Origin: Opitutaceae bacterium
Lineage (GTDB): Bacteria; Verrucomicrobiota; Verrucomicrobiia; Opitutales; Opitutaceae
Direction: 5' to 3'
Assembly (NCBI GenBank): GCA_027482505.1
Contig: JAIXVY010000512.1
Span: 1 to 33,222 of the forward strand
Length of the DNA stretch: 33,222 bases
The notes beneath the pieces were generated by a model, which did not search any database, had not been told where the DNA came from, and was given only the letters and a program-made list of their open reading frames with translations. Shown here piece by piece: positions 20,302 to 27,761 of this stretch. Position numbers and translations under genes: made by a program. How positions within the stretch are numbered: the stretch's first letter is position 1; every line of letters starts with the position of its first letter.

Positions 20302-21498
20302 ATGAGCTTTGATTTCACCACCGTTCCCGATCGCGCCGGCACCGATTCCCAGAAGTGGAAAAAATATGCCGGCAAAGACATCCTGCCGATGTGGGTGGCG
20401 GACATGGATTTTCGCTCTTCGCCAGCCATCCTGAAGGCGCTGCACGACCGTGTTGAGCACGGCGTCTTCGGCTACGCGCGCCCCACCCAGGCCACGGTCG
20501 ACGCGGTGGTGAACGCCTGCGCAGCGTGCTACGGCTGGACGATCGAAGCCGACTGGCTCGTGTGGCTGCCCGGGCTCGTCTGCGGCCTCAACGTCACCTC
20601 CCAGGCCTTCGCCCAGCCCGGCGAGGAGGTGCTCTGCCTCACGCCCGTCTACCCGCCCTTCATGACCGCGCCGAAAAACTCCGGCCGCGTGTCCGTGACC
20701 GTGCCCCTGACGCTGCGCGCGGGACCGACCGGCCGCGGCGACGGCGCCTGGGAGATCGACTGGGACGCGCTGGAGCGCGCCGTCACACCGAAGACGAGGC
20801 TGTTTTTCCTCTGCAACCCGCACAACCCGGTCGCGCGCGTTTTCCGTCGCGACGAACTCGCGCGGCTCGCGGAGTTTTGCGCGCGGCACAGCCTCATCCT
20901 TTGCTCGGACGAGATCCACTGCGACCTCATCCTCGACCCCGCGCTGCCCCACCTGCCGACCGCGCTCGTGGCGCCGGAGCACGCCGCCCGCACCGTCACG
21001 CTCATGGCCCCGAGCAAAACCTACAACGTCCCCGGTCTCGGCACCTCCTTCGCCATCATCCCCGACGCGGCCCTTCGCGCGCGTTTCGTCCGCGCCACCC
21101 ACGGCATCGTGGCCGAGGTTACCTGCCTCGGCTACTCCGCATGCGAGGCCGCCTATCGCGACAGCGAAGACTGGCGCCAGGGCCTGCTCGCCACCCTGCG
21201 CTCCCACGCCGCCCACCTCCAGGCCACCTTCGGCTCGGGCGTCTTTAAAAACGTGAAACTCGAGGCGCCGCTGGAGGCCACCTACCTCGCCTGGCTCAAC
21301 GTGTCCGCGCTCGGTCTCGAGGATCCGGTCGCTCACTTCGAAGAGCACGGCGTGGGCCTGAGCGACGGACGCTTTTTCAACGCGCAGCCCGGACACTACG
21401 TCCGGATAAATTTCGGCTGCCCGCGGGCCACGCTCGACGAGGGCCTGCGCCGCCTGGCCGCAGGCGTGGCCGCGGCCGAGGCTCGCCTCGCCCGCTAG
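20302..21498 (+). CDS. patB: MalY/PatB family PLP-dependent aminotransferase / cystathionine beta-lyase
   Basis: PMWVADMDFRSSPAILKALHDRVEHGVFGYARP; FFLCNPHNPVARVF; SDEIHCDLI; APSKTYNVPGLGTSFAIIP. Confidence 0.93.
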   Translation: MSFDFTTVPDRAGTDSQKWKKYAGKDILPMWVADMDFRSSPAILKALHDRVEHGVFGYARPTQATVDAVVNACAACYGWTIEADWLVWLPGLVCGLNVTSQAFAQPGEEVLCLTPVYPPFMTAPKNSGRVSVTVPLTLRAGPTGRGDGAWEIDWDALERAVTPKTRLFFLCNPHNPVARVFRRDELARLAEFCARHSLILCSDEIHCDLILDPALPHLPTALVAPEHAARTVTLMAPSKTYNVPGLGTSFAIIPDAALRARFVRATHGIVAEVTCLGYSACEAAYRDSEDWRQGLLATLRSHAAHLQATFGSGVFKNVKLEAPLEATYLAWLNVSALGLEDPVAHFEEHGVGLSDGRFFNAQPGHYVRINFGCPRATLDEGLRRLAAGVAAAEARLAR

Positions 21499-21572
21499 AA
21501 AACTCCCCCGCCCGGGCCGCCACACCCGGGCTGCTCACCTATCCCGCCCGACGCTCTCAAGCGTTTTCCCCC

Positions 21573-21601
21573 GGCCGTGTAACCTATTGGGTTACACGGC
21601 C
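21573..21601. promoter_or_regulatory. 29-bp palindrome GGCCGTGTAACC-TATTG-GGTTACACGGCC (candidate operator / left inverted repeat)
   Basis: Perfect 12-bp arms with 5-nt spacer. Positions 21573-21597 are the exact reverse complement of 22117-22141. Confidence 0.75.
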
Positions 21602-21635
21602 AGCCCCACGTTGCCGCATGGGGCGCACCGAGGCT

Positions 21636-21652
21636 TGAACCTCTGCGGTTCA
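21636..21652. promoter_or_regulatory. Palindrome TGAACC-TCTGC-GGTTCA (candidate second operator)
   Basis: 6-bp arms, 5-nt spacer; shares the AACC-N5-GGTT core with the flanking palindromes; ends ~20 bp before the ATG at 21672. Confidence 0.5.
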
Positions 21653-21671
21653 TCGGGTTGCGTCCATACCC

Positions 21672-22130
21672 ATGGGCTCCCCCCAGATCGTGCCTGATCT
21701 TCCGCCGAGCGCCGCCCGCATCGCCGATTTGATCGGCCTGCTCGGCGTGGCGGCCGAAAACGCCGCTCGCGCCGCCGGTCGGGCCACTTTTCGCGCCATC
21801 GACCAACGTGCCAAAGGCAAACGGCTGCCCGACGCCGCCTCCCTCGGGGCGGCGGACGCGCCCCGGCCGACGCCGCTCTGGAACGTATTCGCCGCCGAGC
21901 TTGATCGAGCGCTGAAAAAACCCGGCTCGCGCGCGCGACTCGCGCGCTACCTCGGCATGCCCCGCCAGCGAATCACCGACTTTACCAAAGGCAGGCGCTT
22001 GCCCGACGCGGAAACCACCCTGCGCCTCCTGCACTGGCTCGCGGCCGTCGAGGCGGGGCGAGACCCCTCCTACCTCGTCCAGCCGCCCCTCCCCGAAGCG
22101 ACCTCTTCATCGGAAAGTGTAACCCAATAG
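21672..22130 (+). CDS. XRE-like helix-turn-helix protein
   Basis: SRARLARYLGMPRQRITDFTKGRRLPDAETTLRLLHWLA is HTH-like; N-terminal half carries a related segment FRAIDQRAKGKRLPDAASLGAAD. Bounded by inverted repeats; stop TAG is inside the right palindrome. Confidence 0.75.
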   Translation: MGSPQIVPDLPPSAARIADLIGLLGVAAENAARAAGRATFRAIDQRAKGKRLPDAASLGAADAPRPTPLWNVFAAELDRALKKPGSRARLARYLGMPRQRITDFTKGRRLPDAETTLRLLHWLAAVEAGRDPSYLVQPPLPEATSSSESVTQ

Positions 22131-22141
22131 GTTACACGGCC
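22117..22141. promoter_or_regulatory. Palindrome GTGTAACC-CAATA-GGTTACAC + GGCC (right inverted repeat)
   Basis: 8-bp arms, 5-nt spacer; exact reverse complement of 21573-21597 over 25 bp. Confidence 0.75.
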
Positions 22142-22209
22142 AGGGACGCAGGCCTGGCGGGCTGGCGGCTCGCGCGGGCGGAACGCAAATCATCCCCTTT
22201 CTATCCGAG

Positions 22210-22623
22210 TCAGGGCAAAAATCGCCCCGGCCATTTCGCCGCCAACGCCTCGGCCCCGCCCGCGCCCGCCCCGAAAAACACCCGACGCCAACGCGCCACG
22301 CACCGGTAAATCGCATCGCGCGCCCCCGCCGGCACGCAGCGCGCGCCTCGCGCCAGCCGCGCCCAGCTTCCTCCCAGTTCGGCCAGCGCCGCCAACGCGC
22401 CCTCGGTGCGCAACCAGCCCGGCCCTTCCGCGCCTCGCGGCAAAAACACCAGGCTGTCGAAATCCGCCTCCGGAAGACCCAGCCTACGCAATTGGGCCTG
22501 GCCGAAATTCCCCTGCAAGGTCGCGAAGCCGAGACGCCCGGCCCCGTCCCGGCGCACAACAAAACGGACCAACGCGACGCACAGCCCGCACTCGCCGTCG
22601 AAAAGCAGGACCGCCCGGCTCAT
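22210..22623 (-). CDS. DCC family (DUF393) thiol-disulfide oxidoreductase-like protein
   Basis: MSRAVLLFDGECGLCVALVRFVVRRDGAGRLGFATLQG..., DxxCxxC motif at the N-terminus. Confidence 0.85.
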   Translation of the reverse strand: MSRAVLLFDGECGLCVALVRFVVRRDGAGRLGFATLQGNFGQAQLRRLGLPEADFDSLVFLPRGAEGPGWLRTEGALAALAELGGSWARLARGARCVPAGARDAIYRCVARWRRVFFGAGAGGAEALAAKWPGRFLP

Positions 22624-22793
22624 CGCGACGCGACATGCGCGGAGGGAGAACCCGCCCCGGCCTCGACCGGAGGACATCCCGAAGCGGCGCAGGCCGCTCC
22701 GGCGGACGATCCGCGGCCGAGCAGCCACTGCGCGCCCGCCAAGGCGAAGGCGAGCAGCACGGCCGTGAGACGGCGATGGCGACGAAGGTTCAC
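22620..22793 (-). CDS. Small membrane-anchored Cys-containing protein (57 aa), GTG start
   Basis: MNLRRHRRLTAVLLAFALAGAQWLLGRGSSAGAACAASGCPPVEAGAGSPSAHVASR: basic N-terminus, one hydrophobic helix, CX4C. TGA overlaps the DCC ATG (ATGA, 22620-22623). In-frame TAG upstream. Below the ORF-track length. Confidence 0.55.
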   Translation of the reverse strand: MNLRRHRRLTAVLLAFALAGAQWLLGRGSSAGAACAASGCPPVEAGAGSPSAHVASR

Positions 22794-22903
22794 TTCGGCA
22801 ACCTAGCCGCCCGGCCCCGGCGCGCAACCCTCCCGCCGCACCTCGCCGGCGCGCAAGGCCCTTGCCGCGCGCCCCGCCTCCCCCTTGCCTGCTCGCCCAC
22901 GCC

Positions 22904-24013
22904 ATGCGCCTCGGACCGCTCACGCTTTCGTCCAACCTGTTCCTGTCTCCGCTCGCCGGATACACGAATCTGTCCATGCGCCTCACCGTGCGCGAGCTGG
23001 GCGGCCTGGGCTTCGCCACGACCGACCTCGTCAACGCCCGCTCCCTCATCGAGCGCAACCCGACCGCCCTCAAGCTCGTGGCCACCGCTCCCGGCGACCG
23101 CCCGTGGGCGGTGCAGCTCTTCGGCGCCGTGCCGGAGGAGATGCGCGACGCCGCCGTGATCTGCCAGGAGCTCGGCGCCGACGCGGTCGACATCAACATG
23201 GGCTGCCCGGTGAAAAAAGTCGTCAAGATCGGCGGCGGCTCGGCCATGATGACCGAGCTCGACAAGACCGCGGCCCTCGTGCGCGGCATGATCGCCGCGG
23301 TGAAGATCCCCGTGACCGCCAAGATGCGCCTCGGCTGGGACGAGCAAAACCTCACCGCGCCCGACCTCGCGCGCGTGCTCGAGGACGCCGGCGTGGCCGC
23401 GGTCTTCGTGCACGGCCGCACCCGCGCCCAGGGGTTTTCCGGCCAGGTAAACCTCGCCGGCATCCGCTCCGTCGTGCAGGCGGTGAAAACCATCCCCGTG
23501 ATCGGCAACGGCGACGTCACCACGCCCGAGGCCGCCCGCCACATGATCGCCGAGACCGGCTGCACGGGCGTGAGCATAGGCCGCGGCGCCTTCTACGACC
23601 CGTGGATCTTCAAGCGCACCGACCACCTCCTGCGCACGGGAGAACTCCTGCCCGAGGCGACGTTCGAGGAGCGCGTGCGCGTCATGAGCCGGCACTTCGG
23701 GCGCTACGTCGAGTTCTACGGCGAGGCGCACGGCGCGCGGCTGTTCCGGCGCGTGGCGCCCTGGTATGCGCGGCGCTTCGGACCCTCGAAACCCTTCAAG
23801 CAGGCGATCCTCGGCATCGCCTCGGCGGCGGATTTCGAAAAGGCGCTGGCCGACTATGTCGCCTGGCGCGCGCGCTTCTGCGGCGAGGACGGCGATTTGC
23901 TGCCGAAATACCGGCCCGACCCGATGGTCGCCTCCTTCATGCGCGACCCGGACGACCCCGTGTTCGCGCGCGAATCCATCCCCGTGCCCAAGGGGCCGGT
24001 CGAGAACTGGTGA
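22904..24013 (+). CDS. dusB: tRNA-dihydrouridine synthase (DusB-like)
   Basis: LSPLAGYTNLSMR, VQLFGAV, GADAVDINMGCPVKKVVKIGGGSAMM, VTAKMRLGWD, VHGRTRAQGFSG, VIGNGDVTTPEAA, GCTGVSIGRGAFYDPWIF. Confidence 0.93.
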   Translation: MRLGPLTLSSNLFLSPLAGYTNLSMRLTVRELGGLGFATTDLVNARSLIERNPTALKLVATAPGDRPWAVQLFGAVPEEMRDAAVICQELGADAVDINMGCPVKKVVKIGGGSAMMTELDKTAALVRGMIAAVKIPVTAKMRLGWDEQNLTAPDLARVLEDAGVAAVFVHGRTRAQGFSGQVNLAGIRSVVQAVKTIPVIGNGDVTTPEAARHMIAETGCTGVSIGRGAFYDPWIFKRTDHLLRTGELLPEATFEERVRVMSRHFGRYVEFYGEAHGARLFRRVAPWYARRFGPSKPFKQAILGIASAADFEKALADYVAWRARFCGEDGDLLPKYRPDPMVASFMRDPDDPVFARESIPVPKGPVENW

Positions 24014-24055
24014 AGCCGCGCGACGGCGGGGACGCCGCTTTGCGTATCGGATTTC

Positions 24056-25150
24056 TCAATACTTGACGCGCACCTCCGCGCCGGAGGAGTCGCGCAGGAC
24101 GAGATGCTTCGTGTCGGCGTCCACGTCGTGGAACACCACGCCGAGGGCGGGCTCCAGAACGTCGCCCTCGCGCACCACCCGGCCGTCGACCAGCGCGCGG
24201 GCCGGCTCGCCCTGGAAGACCCCGCTCACCCGCAGTCCCTCGGCATAGCGCAGAAAACGCGGCGTGGGCGCGGGCGCGGCGGCCGGGGCGCCGACGGGCG
24301 GCGGCGAAACGGGCGCCTCGGCGGAAACGACCGCGGGCGCGGACGGCGCCGCCTCGGCGGGCTTCGCGGGCGGCGCGACGACGACGGGCGCGGGCGCGGG
24401 ACTGGCGGGCACCGGGGCCGGTTGAGGCGCGGGCGCCACCGCAGGCTCCGGCGCGCGGGTCAGATAAAAATAAGCTCCGGCCCCGATCGCCGCCACCGCC
24501 AAGAAAACGACGGCAAAGAGCAGCGCGTCGCGCCTGGCGTGGCGACCGGACGCCTTGGCTGGTTTGAGCGGAAGCGGCGGCGGCAGTCTGATCGGTTCCG
24601 GCTCGGAGGCCGACACCACGACCGGAGGCGGCGCGGCCAAGTGCAAAGGGGCCAGCGGAGGGTCGCCGGCGGCGCCCGGCAAAGGCACGGGCAAGGGCAG
24701 AAGCGGAGGCGCGCCTACGCCCTCGGCAGGCGGAGCATGAGGCGCAGGAGGCTCCATCTCGGGCTCAGGGACGGGAGGCGGCGGGGCCGGCGGCCGCGGA
24801 GCCACTTTCAATTTGAAGGTCGCTCCGGCTTGCTCCGAAGGAAGGGGGGGGGCCGGTGGATGCGGTGGCTCGGGCGGCGGCGGGGTCGCGCCGGCCGGCG
24901 CGACCGCCGGAACGGGGGCGGCGTTTGCCTCCGGCGCGAGGCTGGGCCGCCGGCGATGACGCTCGGGCGCGCCGGCGTCCACGGGCGCGGAACCCGGGGC
25001 GGCGGGAGACGCCATTCCAGGCAGGGGGAGCAAAGGCGACTCGGCGTGGTGTGCAGATGCCGGAGGAGCCGCCTCCGGACCGGGCGCCGGGCCACCGGCG
25101 GCTCCAGGGCGTTTCAGGCGCAGGGGCGTGACCTCGGACTCGTCGCTCAT
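24056..25150 (-). CDS. Pro/Ala-rich single-TM protein with a small C-terminal PilP/GspC-like beta domain
   Basis: Long low-complexity Pro-rich cytoplasmic part, TM DALLFAVVFLAVAAIGAGAYFYL, C-terminal RVSGVFQGEPARALVDGRVVREGDVLEPALGVVFHDVDADTKHLVLRDSSGAEVRVKY. Confidence 0.65.
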   Translation of the reverse strand: MSDESEVTPLRLKRPGAAGGPAPGPEAAPPASAHHAESPLLPLPGMASPAAPGSAPVDAGAPERHRRRPSLAPEANAAPVPAVAPAGATPPPPEPPHPPAPPLPSEQAGATFKLKVAPRPPAPPPPVPEPEMEPPAPHAPPAEGVGAPPLLPLPVPLPGAAGDPPLAPLHLAAPPPVVVSASEPEPIRLPPPLPLKPAKASGRHARRDALLFAVVFLAVAAIGAGAYFYLTRAPEPAVAPAPQPAPVPASPAPAPVVVAPPAKPAEAAPSAPAVVSAEAPVSPPPVGAPAAAPAPTPRFLRYAEGLRVSGVFQGEPARALVDGRVVREGDVLEPALGVVFHDVDADTKHLVLRDSSGAEVRVKY

Positions 25151-25188
25151 GCCTTCGAACGTGACCGACAGGCTTGCCGGTCGTCCAC

Positions 25189-25222
25189 AAAAAGAAAAAC
25201 GGCGCCCCGCGAGGGACGCCGT
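25189..25222 (-). terminator. Rho-independent terminator of the RRM gene
   Basis: Minus strand ACGGCGTCCC-TCGC-GGGGCGCCGT (10 bp, one G-U) followed by TTTTTCTTTTTG. Confidence 0.85.
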
Positions 25223-25286
25223 CTTGGTAAATCGTGCCCCGTGCCTTTTAGGGCGCGGGATACGCTAAGCAGGCCGGGCCTGCGAC

Positions 25287-25679
25287 TTAGTAACGGCGAT
25301 CGCCGCCACCGAAGCCGCCGCGGCGCTCGCCGCCGCCGAAGCCGCCACGGCCGCCGCCACCGCCGCCGCCGCCGAAGCCGCGACCACCGCCGCCGCCGCC
25401 GCCGCCGAAGGAGCGACCAGCGCCCTCTTCCTTGGGACGGGCCTCGTTCACGGTGAGGGCGCGGCCGCCGAGGTCGGCGCCGTTCATCTTCTCAGCCGCG
25501 AGCTTGGCCTCTTCGGCCGTGCCCATGGTGACGAACGCGAAACCGCGGGGGCGGCCGGTCATCTTGTCCATGGCGACGTAGACGTCGGTGACGGAACCGA
25601 ACTGGCCGAAGGCCGAACGGAGTTCGTCCTCGGAGGTCTTGAAGGACATATTGCCGACGTAGAGTTTGGAGTTGCTCAT
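25287..25679 (-). CDS. RRM-domain RNA-binding protein with Gly-rich C-terminus
   Basis: KLYVGNMSFKTSEDELRSAFGQFG (RNP2) and RPRGFAFVTMG (RNP1); C-terminal GGGGGGGGRGFGGGG. Start MSNSKLYVG. Confidence 0.95.
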   Translation of the reverse strand: MSNSKLYVGNMSFKTSEDELRSAFGQFGSVTDVYVAMDKMTGRPRGFAFVTMGTAEEAKLAAEKMNGADLGGRALTVNEARPKEEGAGRSFGGGGGGGGRGFGGGGGGGGRGGFGGGERRGGFGGGDRRY

Positions 25680-25889
25680 GATGTTTGAATTCGTCGCTGA
25701 CGCGTCTCTGCCAGTCCGTTCCCGACCATCGGGTTTCAAATCATCACTAGAGCCTAACTCTCCTGACGACTCACCAGTTCCTGTCATCTAACGTTTCGCT
25801 AACGATGCCGCCACCACACCGCACGGCGGCTGTTTAGCAAGGACAATCGAACTCATCGGATTTCGTAAGGTGCCGGGAATGGGGAATTT

Positions 25890-26381
25890 TTACAACGCTT
25901 CCGGCTCTTCGCGGAGCGCGTCGCGGGCCCGCCGATCGCGTTTGGTGGGCCGGGGGCCGCCGCCCGCGAGAATATGCTGAACCCGTTGCTCGCGCGCAGC
26001 CTCCAACGCTTCGGGCGGGGTCTCGTCGCGCGCAAATTCACGGGCCTTGGCCGGCCCCTGCCGCCCCCGAGGCACCCCGAGAACCACCAGCCGGCGCGTT
26101 ATAACACCCTGTCTGGCTTCCACGACCTGCCCGGGCCGAACCGAGGCGGCGGGCTTGGCCTCACGCCCTTCCAGGGTCACCCGCCCGAGCCGGCAGGCTT
26201 CGGCGGCGAGGGCGCGGGTCTTGTAGGCGCGCACCATCCACAGCCACTTGTCGAGGCGGGCGTCGTCTGCGCTTTCGGGCGCGGAGCGGTTTTGCGGGCT
26301 TTCCACGCGGTCCGATTGCGCGCGACGGCGGACGCGGGTAAACGTTAATCCGCTACGGTCTCCGGCCGAAGCCACCGTCAT
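25890..26381 (-). CDS. S4-domain RNA-binding protein (Hsp15-like)
   Basis: ARLDKWLWMVRAYKTRALAAEACRLGRVTLEGREAKPAASVRPGQVV, S4 fold signature. 5' end uncertain; a start further downstream is likely. Confidence 0.85.
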   Translation of the reverse strand: MTVASAGDRSGLTFTRVRRRAQSDRVESPQNRSAPESADDARLDKWLWMVRAYKTRALAAEACRLGRVTLEGREAKPAASVRPGQVVEARQGVITRRLVVLGVPRGRQGPAKAREFARDETPPEALEAAREQRVQHILAGGGPRPTKRDRRARDALREEPEAL

Positions 26382-26658
26382 GTTCGCCCCCCTCACCCGC
26401 TTCTTCCACCGTCGTCCCGATCCCGCCGAGCTCGAGCACTCCTTCGTGCGCGAGATGCGGGTGGAGCATCCGCGCGAGCCGCGCAGCCGCCGCGTCGAGC
26501 TCGTCCTCGCCGTGGGCTGGGTGCTGGTGATTTTGAAGAGCGTCGTCGTCCACTGGGCCTGCCAGCACTACCGGGTGCCCTTCAACGCCTGGTGGCTGAT
26601 CGTCCCCACGCTGGTCTTCGCCGCCCTTTGCACGTGGCTCTACTGGCGGCGCGACTAG
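26380..26658 (+). CDS. Small hypothetical membrane protein
   Basis: 92 aa; two hydrophobic segments (VELVLAVGWVLVILKSVVVHWA; WWLIVPTLVFAALCTWLYW). Confidence 0.65.
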   Translation: MFAPLTRFFHRRPDPAELEHSFVREMRVEHPREPRSRRVELVLAVGWVLVILKSVVVHWACQHYRVPFNAWWLIVPTLVFAALCTWLYWRRD

Positions 26659-26730
26659 GCGACCCGGCGGCGCAGACGGGAGCGCATTTTCGGCTTTAGC
26701 CCGCCGCGCCCGAGAGGCTTTGTCCTGCCC

Positions 26731-27216
26731 ATGCCTCACGTTCCCGGTCTTCGCAGCCCCTACGCCCGCGTCGGGCGCCTCGTCTACTTCGGCCGCATGC
26801 TCGACAAGATTCGCGTGCACGCGCGCGGCGGCCTGCCTCCCGACTACGCGGAAAACCTCGGCGAGGTGCCGACCAAGCCCACGGTCTTCGACGCGCGCAT
26901 GTGCCGCTTCCTGCGCGTGCCTTACGTCGAGATCCGCGACCATGCGCTGGCCAACCCCTCCGCCGGCGACGCCGAGATCCTCGCGTGGGCCGAGGCCCGC
27001 TCCCGCGCGGCGGGCCACACCCCGCGCACCGACGAGGAGTGCGAGATCTTCAACGCCTTCCTCATGAAGCGCGGCTGGCGCGACTCCGGCGCCGAAACCC
27101 TCGCCCTGCGCGTCTCCGAGTCGGGCTTCGGCGGACGGACCGATATTCTCACGATGTTCGACTACCTCGACGCCGACGAGGGGCGCGACCCCGCGCAAAC
27201 TCGCGCCCAGGCGTGA
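26731..27216 (+). CDS. DUF5069-like protein
   Basis: LRSPYARVGRLVYFGRMLDKIRVHARGGLPPDY... resembles DUF5069; GTGA overlap with the next gene. Confidence 0.75.
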   Translation: MPHVPGLRSPYARVGRLVYFGRMLDKIRVHARGGLPPDYAENLGEVPTKPTVFDARMCRFLRVPYVEIRDHALANPSAGDAEILAWAEARSRAAGHTPRTDEECEIFNAFLMKRGWRDSGAETLALRVSESGFGGRTDILTMFDYLDADEGRDPAQTRAQA

Positions 27217-27707
27217 AGCCGCCGCTCATCGTGGTGATGGGCGTGTCGGGCGCGGGCAAAACCACGCTCGGCCGCGCCCTGGCCGGCGCGGTGGGATGGG
27301 ATTTCGCCGACGCCGACGATTTTCACCCGCCGGAAAATATCGCGAAAATGCGCGCCGGCGTCCCGCTGAGCGACGCCGACCGGGCGCCCTGGCTGGCCGC
27401 GCTGGGTGAAGAAGCGGGCCGCCGCGCCGCCGCGGGTCGACCGCTTGTGCTGGCTTGCTCCGCCCTCAAGCGAACCTATCGCGACACGCTCCGCACCTGC
27501 GTGCCGGACGCGCGCTTCGTTTTTTTGGACGGCGCGCGCGAAACCCTGGCCGCGCGTCTCGCCTCCCGCGACGGACACTTCATGCCCGCCAGCCTGCTCG
27601 ACAGTCAACTGGCCGCCCTCGAACCGCCCTCCGACGCCCTGCGCCTGGACCTGGACCGGCCGACCCCGGCGCAGGTCGCCGCGGTGCGCGCCGCCTTTGG
27701 ACTGTAA
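27213..27707 (+). CDS. gntK: Gluconokinase, GntK family
   Basis: VVMGVSGAGKTTLGRALAGAVGWDFADADDFHPPENIAKMRAGVPLSDADRAPWL...LACSALKRTYRD...GHFMPASLLDSQLAALE. GTG start (VKPPLIVV). Confidence 0.95.
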   Translation: MKPPLIVVMGVSGAGKTTLGRALAGAVGWDFADADDFHPPENIAKMRAGVPLSDADRAPWLAALGEEAGRRAAAGRPLVLACSALKRTYRDTLRTCVPDARFVFLDGARETLAARLASRDGHFMPASLLDSQLAALEPPSDALRLDLDRPTPAQVAAVRAAFGL

Positions 27708-27761
27708 AGTCGCCGCGTGAACGCCAGCGAGGGGGCGCGCTGGCATTGTCCTTCGAACCCA

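Noticed and set aside
21551-21568. ACGCT-CTCA-AGCGT-TTT as terminator of patB
   Set aside because: Only a 5-bp stem with a short T-run; plausible but too weak to list as a feature.
21609-21660. Minus-strand GAGGTTCAAGCCTCGGTGCGCCCCA resembling a tRNA T-arm and 3' end (possible integration scar)
   Set aside because: The T-stem does not form five proper pairs around a 7-nt TTCRANY loop, and no other tRNA arms could be found; the region is better explained by overlapping palindromes.
24230-25010. Repetitive GGCGCGGGCG-type DNA
   Set aside because: Encodes Pro/Ala-rich low-complexity linkers; no regular repeat unit or CRISPR-like spacing.
25300-25425. GCCGCC/CCGCC tandem-looking repeat
   Set aside because: Simply encodes the Gly-rich tail of the RRM protein.
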